Below the pieces are notes generated by a model that did no database searches, was not told where the DNA came from, and saw nothing but the letters and a program-made list of their open reading frames with translations. The translations under genes and the position numbers were made by a program. A DNA stretch of 60,000 nt from Chrysomallon squamiferum (Eukaryota > Mollusca > Gastropoda > Neomphalida > Peltospiridae), in contig CM022665.1 of the NCBI GenBank assembly GCA_012295275.1, positions 11,290,476 through 11,350,475 on the forward strand. Direction: 5' to 3'. The number at the start of each line of letters is the position of its first letter. The first letter of the stretch is position 1. Shown one piece after another: positions 45,574-58,007 of the stretch.

Positions 45574-46238
45574 CATACATTTATATATATATATATACAC
45601 ACGTACATATATATATTGATATATATATGTATAAATACAAAAATTACAATAACATTTTTTAATATAATAACATCTATCTACACACATACATTCATACTGA
45701 AATGTTAAATATACATACACACACACATATATAAATATATATATATACACACACAAATATATATATACGTATATATGTATAAATATATGTGTCTGTGTGT
45801 ACATACATAAAAATACAAAAATAACAATAATATAAATATACTATATATATGTATGTATGTATGTATATGTATGTGTATGTGTATGTGTGTGTATATATAT
45901 ACACACACACACATATACATGCATATACATATATATATATATACGTGTATATTTATATTATTGTTATTTTTGTATTTTTATCATAATTATTATTATTACT
46001 ATTATTATTACATTAAATATGACTGTTATTAACGAACATATAGAGTACATATATATCTCTACAAAAGCATTTCTTACTACCTTAGAATATCAACATAAAT
46101 TAATTTGAATCTGAGGAAGAAAATTTAATACTGAAAAAAAAAAAAAAAAAAAAAAAAAAAGAAGAATAGTTAATAACAACTTATTTTCATTCTGTTAATG
46201 CAATATATATATATATCTGTCTGTGTGTCTGTCCATCT
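44218..46238. other. Unit B spacer with long composite microsatellite
   Basis: No gene. TATA/TATG/ACAC composite repeats fill about 45520-45955. The many Tyr/Ile/Cys/His frames on both strands come from these. A-run at 46133-46160. Confidence 0.8.
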
Positions 46239-46510
46239 ATGTATATCTGTGTCTATAATTCTCTATCTCCGTGTCTATCTATATCTATCTATACATATTT
46301 CATAATGATACATATTTCCTGTAACATGTACACAATTAAGGCGGAATCACACAGAAACACACAGACAAAAGAAAGTTTTAAAAGTTTTTACTATAGCCTT
46401 TACATGATGAAAAATTCAGCATTTTACAGTTCATCTGTCATCGTTATATGGAACAATGCGTATCGAAGAGTGGAGGCACGAACCGAAAGACCTGGCTGGA
46501 TCAGTACACT
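45955..46510. repeat. Internal direct repeat of unit B, left copy
   Basis: The segment with TTATTGTTATTTTTGTA, CTTAGAATATCAACATAAAT and the frame MYTIKAESHRNTQ recurs at about 49740-50115. Unit C has the left copy at 58210-58740. Unit A has only one copy (36490-36860), of the right-hand type. Confidence 0.75.
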
Positions 46511-46639
46511 TAGACCGTTCTGTTTAGGCTGTCACCTCTTTCCAAACAGCGCCCCAAGATTTGTTTAACAAAGGATATGGTGCTTTCCTATCTGTCAGAA
46601 GTTCATTACCTTCTCTCCTGCCAATCGAAAATAACGACC

Positions 46640-46740
46640 TTGATATCTTCAAACCAGTGACATAGCTAAGATATTGCAAATATGGCAATTGCTCCGGGCG
46701 CCACTTGAAGACGGCACCATTGAGCATGTTCTATTAAACT
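46640..46740. other. Possible transposon end
   Basis: CCAGTGACATAGCTAAG followed by a short AT-rich part and GCTCCGGGCGCCACTTG. CAGTGgcgTAGCTA-type words are a common terminal motif of animal DNA transposons. No partner end or duplication was found. Also present in unit C at about 58895-58980. Confidence 0.25.
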
Positions 46741-46879
46741 TTGCAGTTATTTTGTTGTTTTATTTAATGGTAAAGTTGTGTGAAAGGTGGATACCACAGG
46801 GGCTATTTTCCGCAGACACACCTCTGCTTTAATCACCCATTTATTTATTTATGTATTCTTTGTTTTCTTTTCTTTACAG

Positions 46880-46941
46880 CTGACGATCAGGAGTTCGTCG
46901 AGAAGTCAGTTTACAAAGTTATAAATCGGGCAGATAGATAA
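46880..46941 (+). pseudogene. UBA helix-2 exon remnant ending in a stop, unit B
   Basis: Acceptor TCTTTACAG, then DDQEFVEKSVYKVINRADR and TAA (46939-46941), with a second in-frame TAA at 46957. The peptide lines up with UBA helix 2 of the intact gene (SDKMIDSAIKSISEE). The stop removes continuity into the next exon unless translation restarts at 46966. Confidence 0.5.
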
Positions 46942-46965
46942 TTTAAGCAGCAAATTTAAACAGAC

Positions 46966-47041
46966 ATGCCACCCGGAGCTGAAATAAGGTCGGATTCAAT
47001 AACCAAGACGTCTTTGAAAACAGAGGAAAGACAGAAAGATG
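46966..47041 (+). CDS. Short exon before the RING, unit B
   Basis: ATG at 46966 opens 25 codons (MPPGAEIRSDSITKTSLKTE and five more) to a GATG|GTATAC donor, phase 1, matching the phase-1 start of the RING exon at 47816. Joined, the two give an 88-residue RING protein. In a longer gene it would be the linker between UBA and RING. Confidence 0.4.
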
Positions 47042-47815
47042 GTATACAATTTTCAAATAAATTTGTGTGTGTCAATTAAAGATGTATGTTTTAAGTATGC
47101 CAAGACAAAAGGAACGTTAAGTTAAAAATATAAATTATATTATAATGTTTACAAATTTTAATATTACGTGCTAGAAGCAAAAATAATAATTTAACGATTC
47201 TGTTTTTCGTAACAGATGAAACAAAGATTTAATGGTACCGAATTCACGAAGGGTTTTTTGTATCTTTATGAAAGAAAACATAATGCAACACAGTTTTTAC
47301 TAAATACACAAAAGAAAGCAAAAATAATGGTAAATAATAAACAAATTTGAAGAAGCAAATAAATGAGAGGTCGATGAAGAGCGGTTTATGAATTTTGAGT
47401 ACCAGACAAAAGTAAAAATCAGTGTATAAAAGTTACGAGTTTTAGTTTTCAGCCAAAACAAAACTGACCATGTACAGTTTTCCGGATTTCGGGAAATCTG
47501 CACCAAATCTGGAAAAACCACAGAATGTTGAACTTACAACCATTTCCCACATTACCTTAAGGTACAATTAAGTTATACAATCATGTCAACTCTCACTCAG
47601 CCCACTTTCCATTAGCTGTTATTATGTCTACTGAAGTTTGCTGTTTCGATCAGTTTCTGGGTTAATGTTTACATTCAGTATTTCCCAGACTTTTCCATTT
47701 TCCGATTGGTCCGTGAAATCGAGGGGTCAACAGTGCATTATGTGTTAAATTGCTGGGAGTATGAAATATTAATTTATTAGACGTAGCAATACATCATGTA
47801 TAATTCATTTTTCAG

Positions 47816-48006
47816 CATTCACTTCGAAAAAAAATCGTAGTCACAGTAAAAAGCCAACGTCATGTTTGTTTTGTACGAAGAATGATTCATGTATCGTTTT
47901 TTTGCCATGCGGCCATCACCCTCTCTGCACTGAGTGTGCAAATGTACAGTCAGAATGCCCGATCTGTCATTCTGTTATCCTTGGAACCATTCAAATGTCA
48001 AGGTAG
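47816..48006 (+). CDS. IAP-type RING terminal exon, unit B
   Basis: Acceptor CATTTTTCAG, phase 1, 191 nt, stop TAG at 48004-48006. After a basic stretch (SKKNRSHSKKP) comes TSCLFC, FLPCGHHPLCTEC and ECPIC, the full C-x2-C-x11-C-x-H-x3-C-x2-C-x6-C-x2-C RING with Pro-Cys-Gly-His, ending VILGTIQMSR. A RING at the extreme C-terminus is the IAP arrangement and supports E3 ligase function. It lies on the strand opposite to the BIR exons of the same unit, 4 kb away. An AATAAA is at 48360-48365. The product differs clearly from the RING at 26532, so it is not a recent copy of it. Confidence 0.8.
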
Positions 48007-48089
48007 ATTTCCAATACAGAATTTAAAAAAAATAATAATATTGATGTTATTGTTGTACTTGTTCATCTTCCATTTATTTTATTGTTGTC

Positions 48090-48190
48090 ATTGTTGTTGT
48101 TATAATTCTTCTTCTTCTTCTTCTTCTTCTTCTTATTATTATTATTATTATTATTATTATCATCATCATCATCATCATCATCGTCATAAT
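48090..48190. repeat. (CTT)n(ATT)n(ATC)n microsatellite
   Basis: Three consecutive trinucleotide tracts just downstream of the RING stop codon. The plus frame 47882-48217 is a shifted reading of the RING exon running into this repeat. Confidence 0.9.
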
Positions 48191-49700
48191 TATCATAACT
48201 CTTTTTACATAGTTTAGAACGAAACAAAAGACTCATTTGGTACTTTTTCTTATTTCAGGAAATGGTGAATGAAATACATCATGAACATGAGACACGATAT
48301 GGACATTACTGAGATAAAAATGTAAAACAACACTTCTGTCTCTGTTTGAAATGAAACGAAATAAAAATATTCTGCATTTTTTTTTTTTTATTATTTGTTG
48401 TTTTTGTATGTGTGCGTGAGTATGTGTGTGTGTGTGTGGTTTTTTTTTTTTGGGGGGTTCTATTATATTAAAAATAATTGTTTCTCTACTGCGAAATGTT
48501 ACGGCCAGCAATCATTTCAAAAGTGATGAGCAGTAATTAAAGATGATGACCCTTCCAACCAGTACCACGATATATGGTTTATGTCTGGATTTTGCATATA
48601 AAATACTTCAAATTGAATATTCGTTCATTCACAGTGCATTTTATATAATTATAATACTTTCTATTATCCAGTAGGATCTAAATTATAAAATTAAATAGTT
48701 AAAATAACTTACAAAATAATTGTTAGAGCATATCTGTGTTTATATTATTACGTGTGTGTGTGTACGCATGTGCGTGTTAGAAATGTTAGAAACACCATCT
48801 GAAAAAAAATATTTTGAACCAACACTATTGCGAAGCTTAACCTTTGAACTCTCCTCCCCACAAACAATATATGAAGGTATATAATAATGTTCTTTGTAAT
48901 TATCTAAGCATTAGCCATGGCAAATTATAAAAAATAAAAATAATAAAAAACATTAATATGTCGTTCAGTCTCGAAATTACATAATTTGTACTTGAGAAAG
49001 AAAACAACGTTGGTCACAGGAATAACTGGGTGCAGAAACATCCATCATATTCCTATAAGACAAGAAAAATGTTTACTAGTCTTTGTCATTCAACATCTTT
49101 AGCACAAAAGGTGGTTTTACTGATTACCATTAGACGACAGATACACAATCATGATATTTTACCCATATTTCTTCAGTACTTACTCTTTGTTCCTGAGCTA
49201 TTTTCAAGAAAAATGTATTCCAGTTCATGAGGCAATGTCCTCAGAAATAAAGATGTGCATTCAGTTTATCCTGCTGTTCTGAAACAATATTATCTGCATG
49301 TCGTAGAAAAAAGAAAAAGCTAATTTATAACTTCTCAAGCCATTTAACCTTCACTCCAGAGGCAAATATTTAATTGTACAATTTAAAGATTTCAGACAAT
49401 TTTGAAATGTAATATGTCCTTTTGATGTAACGTCAGTTACGCACTTATTTGTGATTACCTATTAAGTCATACACATAACCCTGAGCTCTTTTTTATGTGA
49501 CGCCAAATATTAATAGATTTGGACATAGGCAAGTTTCTTACTCATGGCCAAGTTCCTGGGTGTAGAGCAGCTGGAATAAGTTCTAATCCATTTGAATATA
49601 ACGTCAGCATCTATTTTTAAAGTACTTTTAGTAATACTAAGTAAGAAACGTCGTCTGCATGCTTTGAAGTTATTTTTATATTTGTGCTTTTTACTGATGT
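48191..49700. other. 3' flank of the unit B RING exon
   Basis: No further gene. Holds a TTATTTCAG site at 48259 that could start a 3' UTR exon, a T-run with GT repeats at 48380-48455, and at 49000-49140 a diverged direct copy of 27845-27990. Confidence 0.5.
49000..49140 (+). repeat. Old paralog of the flank downstream of the intact IAP gene
   Basis: CTTTGTCATTCAACATCTTT and neighbours match 27938-27960 (CTTTGTCATTTAACATCTTT). The similarity extends over AGAAAAATGTTTACTA and GGTGGTTTTACT, same orientation, about 1.1 kb after the RING in both loci. The divergence is greater than between units A, B and C. Confidence 0.6.
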
Positions 49701-49739
49701 CGTTGGTATATGATGGTATATGTAAATACTATTATAGTC

Positions 49740-50780
49740 TATATTTTTTATTGTTATTTTTGTACTTTGATCATAATAATAATAAGTACCGCTCTTACTA
49801 TTATTATGATTATTATTATATACCTTAGAATATCAACATAAATTAATTTTAATCTGAGGACGAAAATTTAATAGTGAAAAAAACAAATCTCTCTATCTAT
49901 ACATATTTTTTAAAATTTTCATGAATTACACATATTTCCTGTAACATGTTCACAATTAAGGAGGATTCACACAGAAACACCCAGATAAAAGAAAGTTTTA
50001 AAAGTTTTTACTATAGCCTTTACATGATGAAAAATTCAGCATTTTACAGTTCATCTGCCATCGTTATAGGGAACAATGCGTATCGAAGAGCAACAATGCA
50101 GGAACGAGGCAAAAGACCTGGCTGGATAGATACATTATTCAGTTTAAAATGTTTCCATGATATTGTGCTATAATAAAATATATTTTATTATGATAATAGA
50201 AATATTTAAATAAAAACTAATAATATATTTAGAATATATTTAAAATTTTACCGACCAGTTATATACATATACATAATGGAAATTAAAATTTATTATTCTG
50301 AGTAAACATACCATTTTTTTTTTTTTTTAGATTCAAGCACTAATGTTTGCTGTGCATTTTGAATTATCAGACAGTTTATTATTAATATAGGAATATTTTC
50401 GCCGCATTTCTTATTTAACCCTACACCTAACTAGGTAATGTTTTTACACCTATCTAGCTAAGGTTTTTATGTTAATGGAAAGTTTTGTTTCGACCATTTC
50501 ATTACAGGCCCATTTTGTAACAGAAACACTCCTTTTTAATTCATATATTTTTCGAATTGATCTCTTTTATAATTTAAGTTTTGGTTTCAATATTTTCGAA
50601 AATGAAAATGGAACAAATTAATTTCATTTCAAGATCTTGAGGAGGCAAAAAACTTGTAACACTATGTTTAGTGACAAAATGGATTGGTAACGAAATGTAC
50701 CTGTAATTAAATGTTCTGTAGTGCCCATTAATAATAAATGATTTATTTTGTTTAATTAACATTTTATTGATATTTTGTGT
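49740..50780. repeat. Internal direct repeat (right copy) and inverted repeat R, unit B
   Basis: 49740-50115 is the second copy of 45955-46510. 50170-50780 is the reverse complement of 30760-31380. No gene. Confidence 0.75.
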
Positions 50781-51489
50781 TTATTTTCTTGTTTCATTAT
50801 ATGACATCTTAACTGAAGTACGGTTTATGTGTGATGGAACCTCATTAGTGCTTCTTTGCCAGACTTGTAATTTTGTTTTCTATGTACTGAATTACATAAT
50901 ATTCACAAAACCCTTATTTTTATTTGCCCATTTAAAGCAGAATGTCTGCTACATTTTATCTTTCTTATTATTTTACGGTAATATTTATTTAGCTATCTTG
51001 TATAATCATTTTTATAATTTATATTTTTACAGTTCTTAAATGTTTACCTAATTAATGCTTGAGACACGTAGGCTAAGGATCACTTAGGCAATGAATTATG
51101 TTTATATATAACACATATGTTAAGTGATTGAAGATAGCTAAACCTATTACGTGCTACGTACTTACGCTTAAAAAACTGAGATAACATATGTTAATAGTTA
51201 AAAGATTAGTTACAAAGTTAAAGTAACCAAATGGGCTTAATTAGTTTAATATTATCTATTAACACTATTTGCTTTTATAGTGTATCATCGAATCGTATGA
51301 TTTAACTATATGTTACCCTTGAGGGTTAATTTATGTAAAATATATATATATATAACAATTATCCATACTGAATTCGTGTCTGTGCTATTGGTCTCTAGTG
51401 CGATACAGAAAAGTCATTTAGTGGTTTAAGCTGTCTCGGATAATTAACACTTTGTCACGTGACGCTATTATAGTCTGCTACCCTTTAGA

Positions 51490-52731
51490 CGGGAGCTCTT
51501 GAAATGTTCCATTTATCATAAAACACAAACAAACAAAAAAACACACAGAGACACAGACCAGAGAGAAAAGAAAAGAAAAAGACAGAGAGAGATTCAAATC
51601 AAATGCTGATAAAATGAAAAACAGATTTAAAGAATGAATTATATCATGATCATACTTTTGCTAAAAATAACAAAGCCTGGATGACTTTCTATTATTTTTA
51701 ATTATTCCCGTCACCAGTTGAATATACACATATATATCACTAAACTAACCTATTCTAAAAATATTAATGTTATTAAAATAGCTGGTTTAAGAAACTTATC
51801 GTCAACAAACAATAACAAGAAGTCTAAAGCATATTTACATTTTGAAAAAAGAAAAAAGTTAGCGTGGATGAATCTTAAATAGAACAGAAATATGAAATAA
51901 TAAAAATAACAGATTTTGTTTCTTTTTCTGCAGTTTTTCAGTTAAGTGTAAGTTCATAGTATAAAATCTTTGTTGTACAAACTGTATAATAAAAATAAAT
52001 TGAGATATTTCTCTGAAACTGTTTCACTATATATCAAGGAACAATTAACATTCAAGATGGATTAAAATTCCTATGTACTCACAAAAATACGAAATGTCTC
52101 TTCAGTTATAAACACATATTGTTCTTACAGTTTACCAGACAAAAAAAAAAAAAATCAAAAATCAGAAACAAATCGTGAAATAAATTATTTGTTTTTGGAT
52201 TGAGTTGCTTATCTACCTACCTAAATTATAATACTTACGGAAGCACTTAATCAGCTTAGAATAATCCATTCTTGATGATTCATTTCACTCACCTATCTGT
52301 ATATATATTTAAAAATAATTAAGATTACAAAAAACATTCCACGTTGCGTTAAAAGTGTTGAAACGTGAATTAACAGGATGAAATTAACAAATGATAACTG
52401 TGACATGCAGAGACACACACGCCCTGACTTGCATACGATGTCTATGTCCGTGTGTGAATTCTTACATAAGTCAATACATAACAATACATGCTGAAGAATA
52501 CCTCATACAGCACTATGTCACAAAGACATGATACTGTTAATTGTTTAAAACATTTTTAAAATAATAATAATAAGCCAGGGAATCGCTATATGCATGTCAA
52601 TACACAGATTTGTGCAAAAAGAAAGACTCTAAGCAAAATATATTCTATACTTCACTCAACAATTACAAAGCAAGTCTTCCAGTTCCAAGTATATGTATTT
52701 CTGTTCAGGAATAAAATAATAATAATAATAA

Positions 52732-52766
<35 letters not shown>

Positions 52767-52768
52767 AT

Positions 52769-52807
<39 letters not shown>

Positions 52808-54010
52808 CAAAAAAAAAAAGAAAAATAATAATAATAAATACAAAAATTAATATCATTTTTACTCAGTAACATTTTCTGTTTATTGTTCATATTCCATTCA
52901 ATATTCATCCACTGACAAAAGTAAGGGTTGTAACATGCGAATAACATAAATTTATCATGTACATATATATGTACAGCAGTTATTCCAACTGACACAAACG
53001 GATCACCATTCCTCCATGATTCTGATAATTTTAGATTAGGACTCAAAGTGTAATACAAAAATAAACAGTCTAAATGTATTTCTGCTAGTTAGGGAAATGA
53101 CATTTTCGTTCTTTTCTCAACAGACTAAGGACAGTACTATTTTGTATTTATTTACTTAGTGTGTTTATATGTACGACAGTGAGAAAGTATCCGAAACATG
53201 GGTGACTGTTCACTTATTTCTCATTAAATTCTTAAATCTCACCAGACTGTGACTATGTGTCTCTGTTGAGGCCCAATACGCTGTTTAAATAGGGTTAATA
53301 AAAACATATTTGGTCGGAAATGACCTCAGAGATACCGACGCTAGGTCAAGGTAACTGATTCTACCAGATTAATTTCTCTTGGTAAAGAAAATTAACCCTT
53401 TTAGCGTCATAACCATTTTTAACTTTTGTTATGGTTTCAGGACCAAGATCAACAGCAAACATACATACATCGTCTCAGGTACGAGGTGCTTTGTATGAAA
53501 AAGTACAGTTTCAGCCTTCCGAAAATTCCTTTTATATCTGCTTCATCTACACAGTAAATTAAATAAAACCGCCGTTATAATTAAGTAACGGTAAAAATAA
53601 ATAACAAATAAGAAATAAAAAATTGTTTTGGTTAACATTTTCCCCTAACGACCCGTTTGTGTCTTTGGAATACCGCGACACTTACAACTTGCTTTTATAT
53701 TATTGAATGGGACAGAAAGGTACATGGTGTTAGATTCTTGGAATTACCCATATAATTACAAAACAAATTAGTTCAGTACAGTAATAATAATATTAATAAT
53801 AAAGCTAATATAGCCATCGCACCATTTATCCGGTTTCCAAAAAGATGAAAAAACAATTTAAAAAAAAGAACGGATTTACAACTTAAACGGCTTTAGGAGT
53901 CTATCAGGTATGTTGAATGTATTAAATAAAGTTTCCCTCATTACTTTTCATTTGTTTTACATATTACATTATATATATATAACAAAATAAGAATATCATA
54001 ATATATATAA
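51490..54010 (-). repeat. Block D, copy 3 (inverted)
   Basis: Matches copy 2 closely and copy 1 in reverse complement. At 53725 about 384 bp present in copy 2 (40414-40797) are missing; CATG occurs at both edges of the missing part. The frame 52807-53058 is interrupted upstream by TAA. Confidence 0.85.
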
Positions 54011-54790
54011 ATATATAACAAAAAAACAACAACCCCAAAACATAGATAGCCGGATAAATGATCTGGTGCCTCTAGTTCAAAAGTTAAAGTTATACAAAAT
54101 ATTGTTGAGGAACTAAATTAAGCAAAAACACGAAAACCAGTTACCAACAGCATGCAACTGAAATGTAAATATAGAATATTTTAACTAGTGACCAATCGAA
54201 ATACACGCGATATCATTTTAATAGGTTGAATTTGTTAACTGTGAGTAATATTGAAATTAAAAGTAATACAAAATCTTTATAATAATTTATAAGTAACAAA
54301 AAATTATAATAATAATAATATAAGTACTTTTGAATTTAGAAGTAATAGGATATCATAATAATATCATTAATACCAAATTTATAAGTAACAGTAAATTATA
54401 GTATTAACATTACTAATATCAAATCTTAAGTAACAGGAAATATTAATATTAATAGCACTAATCTCAAATTTATAATATTAATAATACCTAATATCAGATT
54501 TAGAAATAAGATTACTATAAGAAAGTCGTAATAATATATGTGACACAGAATTTAGAAGTAATAGAATACCATAGGAATAATAATAATAATGATGACGATC
54601 ATAATAATAATAATAAGAAGAAGAAGAAGAAGAAGAAGAATATAATCATCAAATTTATAATTTAACAAGAAATTACTTATACCGAATTTACAAATCACAG
54701 GATATCTTAATATAGATGAACTTTAAATGGGTAGCTGAATGATATTACTTACAAAACGTTCATTTAGGGATGAATTGTAAGCGCCATATT

Positions 54791-56485
54791 TTATTCACAT
54801 CCAGAACAAGACGGGTATCTGTGGTAATGTGATGAACCGTTCTGTAAATGCAATAATTATCTTGAAAAATCTACTGTTTGTATTTCTAAGTGTGTATGTA
54901 CATGTTTGCATAGTAATCTCAAATTCAAGATAAAATATCATGCAGTGATATAAGATTCAGAAGCCAAAAGGTGTAGGGTATATTATCAACATGTGATCAG
55001 CCTCGGCCAGATTATTATTCATAATGAAACCTGCGGGTTGGTAACTAATATTTTTTTGGTTTTAATCATATTTAACATAACAAGAATAAGCAACTACTGG
55101 ACAGTGTATTTGAAGACTTTAGTTCAAAAACGCGATAAACGCCAAAATCCAAAATTTAAAAAAAACAAACGGCACCATTAGTTCAGCATTTGATTGCTGT
55201 TCAACGCATCATAATCATTTTCCCCAAAATTCTATACCCGCCGCTGATCTTCGCAGTAGACTGTAGACCTTCGTTTCATAACGTTATAAAGTCCACAGCA
55301 GAAATAGTCATTTTTCTCAAAACAAAGAAAATGGATTTATAGCGTATTGGAACAAAACTCTTCATTTCAAATAACCATTGGGTAGTATATTTAACATCCA
55401 ATATCAAATACCTCTGTAGAGCATATTTAATATACAATTTCAAACAACCAGTGAATAGTGTACTTAATATACAGTATACCACAACCACTGGATAACATAT
55501 TGGACATAATTATTCTTAGACCATATGTTCTGTATAGAAAGAAGAAAGAAGAAAAAGCTTGGTACATTCTGCTGACTGTAGTAATGATCAATTTAATATA
55601 TTTTTTTTATATCCCCAAATCGTGAAAACCTATAATGAACCAGCAGCTAAATATCCCAGTGCCTACAATCGTATACACGTCATTGTTTTTTGTTTTTTTT
55701 CTCAGCTGTAGCAGTTTTAAGTTATAAAATATAACAACAATAATAAATATAAATAATACCAAATTTATAAATAACAGAAAATATTAATATTAATAATATC
55801 CCTAATACCTGATATAGAAATGATTTTCGAAACCTAACAATTTTTCCCTTCTTTCTTTATTTCTTTCTTTATTTATTTTACCTTTCTCTCCATTGAGAAT
55901 TTTTTCCACAGTTTTAGATGCTGACAGTTTGGGAACAATTCTCTGTGACGTTCCCAGGGATCATCTTCCTTGGTCCAGTTGCCGACACAGTTATTACATG
56001 AGTAACACCGCAGCAGATGAGAGCTTCCTGCAAAACATTAAATTTCTTGTTTAACTCGATATGCAGTACGAATGTTTGGAATTGTCTCTCACACACACAC
56101 GCACACACGCACAAACACACACACACACATAATACAAAAACATTTGTATCTTGTAATTAATAAACGTTCATAGAAAAACATCTTAAATGAGTGTTCATTC
56201 ATTTGTAATTTTATTTTGCTTACCTATGTAAAAGAAGCCGGCTTCCGCACAATTTGCAGGAAAGGTGGTAGTTTTCAAGTCAAGAAAAGAATCCCTTCGT
56301 TTCTGTAGATAATTCATTCTTTCACCTTGCCACTGATTACTCTCAGAATTGCAGCAAAGCTGAAGTTTCTCCTGCATTGTAATACGAAAGTGGTCCTTTG
56401 CAATAACAGCCGATATGTCTTGAATTATTAAAGCTCGGGGTATTGTAGGAATGTCCTCCTCTGTCAGAGATGGTAAGTAGTTCAT
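54791..56485 (-). CDS. Candidate BIR-only IAP gene, unit C
   Basis: Same model as in unit B: ATG 56485, exons 56224-56489, 55882-56027 and 54791-54841 (TAA), 152 residues. It has two extra residues (His-Phe) after IAKD compared with B, an in-frame 6-nt insertion, and several substitutions that keep the frame open. All BIR zinc ligands are present. The first intron is about 196 bp against 526 bp in B. The third exon is uncertain as in B. Confidence 0.4.
55882..56027 (-). CDS. BIR second-half exon, unit C
   Basis: 146 nt, acceptor TTTTGCAG, donor AAAG|GTAAAA. Encodes LLRCYSCNNCVGNWTKEDD and onward to WERHRELFPNCQHLK; zinc pattern intact, no stop. Ends KFSMERK where B ends KFSMEEK. Confidence 0.8.
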
Positions 56486-56489
56486 GTTT
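56224..56489 (-). CDS. BIR first-half exon, unit C
   Basis: Acceptor CTGTTTTCAG, ATG 56485-56483, donor ATAG|GTAAGC. Encodes MNYLPSLTEEDIPTIPRAL, a linker, MNYLQKRRDSFLDLK and AEAGFFYIG. Open throughout. A GA/TA tract lies 5' of it (56572-56625). Confidence 0.8.
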
Positions 56490-56567
56490 CTGAAAACAGA
56501 CAATGCCATTTTGTTTTGTTTTCCCATAAATTAAAAATATTTTGGATCGTTTTGCATGATATAAACA

Positions 56568-56569
<2 letters not shown>

Positions 56570-56606
<37 letters not shown>

Positions 56607-57923
56607 GTATATATATATATATACATTGTAGATCAAATTAATGTAAGGTAGAAAGACGATCTATTCCAATAAGTATGCACAACGATTACGAATGGATAAA
56701 TGGATTACTAATAGTTAAATAGTCTCATTCAGTGTCTTCAAAGTGTCAATGCGAAAAAAAAAGAAAAAAAAAAGAAAAGAAACAAGGACAGTCTGAGAGA
56801 TAATGCTTGATGAAATAATCTCCATGTTGAATACACAACTCAAAATAATTTGTCATCAGTTGATTATATATATTTTGCGTTTACTAAAGATTATCAATAT
56901 GTTTTTTATAAATCGATAAAAAATTCCATTTTTTATTTTGTACTTTTTTTTATATATACTTAAATTTTTCGTAGTGTTAATAAATCCCTAATAAATATAA
57001 AAAGAAAAAAATAATGTAATTTATATTAATCCAAAGAAACAGGGATTCTTTCCCGATAATAATTCCCGATTTTTAGAATATAGCTCCAGGGGTTTTCCGA
57101 AGCGTTACTAAAAACAAATTATAACTGGGATTTCCAAAACTTATATATATATGTAATACTTCCTCTCTGTGAATAATAAACGAGGTCATCAACGAAAACA
57201 TTGTTTCAGTAAATAAATAAAAAATATGCTGTATTGAAATAGGCATAATTAATCTAGTAGATAATTTCATTTTTTCTATTTGTTTTCATTTCTTTCATTT
57301 TTTTAAATCTCAGATTATCTTTTCACATTTGTTGGTTAAGACACAGGTAGCTTTATGCACATAACAGAGTTAGGAAGCAGTATTTGGAAATAAAATAAAA
57401 TGATACAGAGACTGGTGACAAAAACAAACAGAAAAAAATATGCAACACGTTTCAAATATACATCTACTGACCAAATTAATATAATTAAAATGAAATGAAA
57501 ACATACATACATGCGTGTACAACCCATTCTGTCTGCTCTGTTAAGATTTTAAAATACACAGATGGGGAAAACCCTCGAAACTGATATGGTAATTTCTAAC
57601 AGTTCATATGACCTGAGATAATATATTTATTTTATTTTAGTTGTGTATCTGACGTCAGGCTAATTATTGCCTGGATATTGTATCCTTCTGCGAAACAGAA
57701 AATGAAGAAGGTATTTCAACACTGACAAGGACTGTACAGAATTAAAGGACTGGGAAATATATTTTCTTCTATAATACAGGTAAGCTTTTAATTGCTTCTT
57801 ACTGACTTTATATATATGTGTGTGTATATGTATGTGTATATAAGTACAAAAATTACAATAAAAATGTTGAATATAATAACATCTATCTACACACATACAT
57901 TCATACTGAAATGTTAGATTTAC

Positions 57924-58007
<84 letters not shown>

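Larger units (their letters stand above)
41190..54168. repeat. Tandem duplication unit B (about 13 kb)
   Basis: Unit C from 54169 repeats this unit. The spacing is 12,972 bp at BIR exon 2 (43055 and 56027), 12,648 at BIR exon 1 after a small intron deletion in C, and 12,234 near 47766 and 60000. Copies are nearly identical by eye outside microsatellites. Unit A is a third, shortened copy. Unit B holds the most complete set: BIR exons (minus), UBA/RING exons (plus) and inverted block D. Confidence 0.85.
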
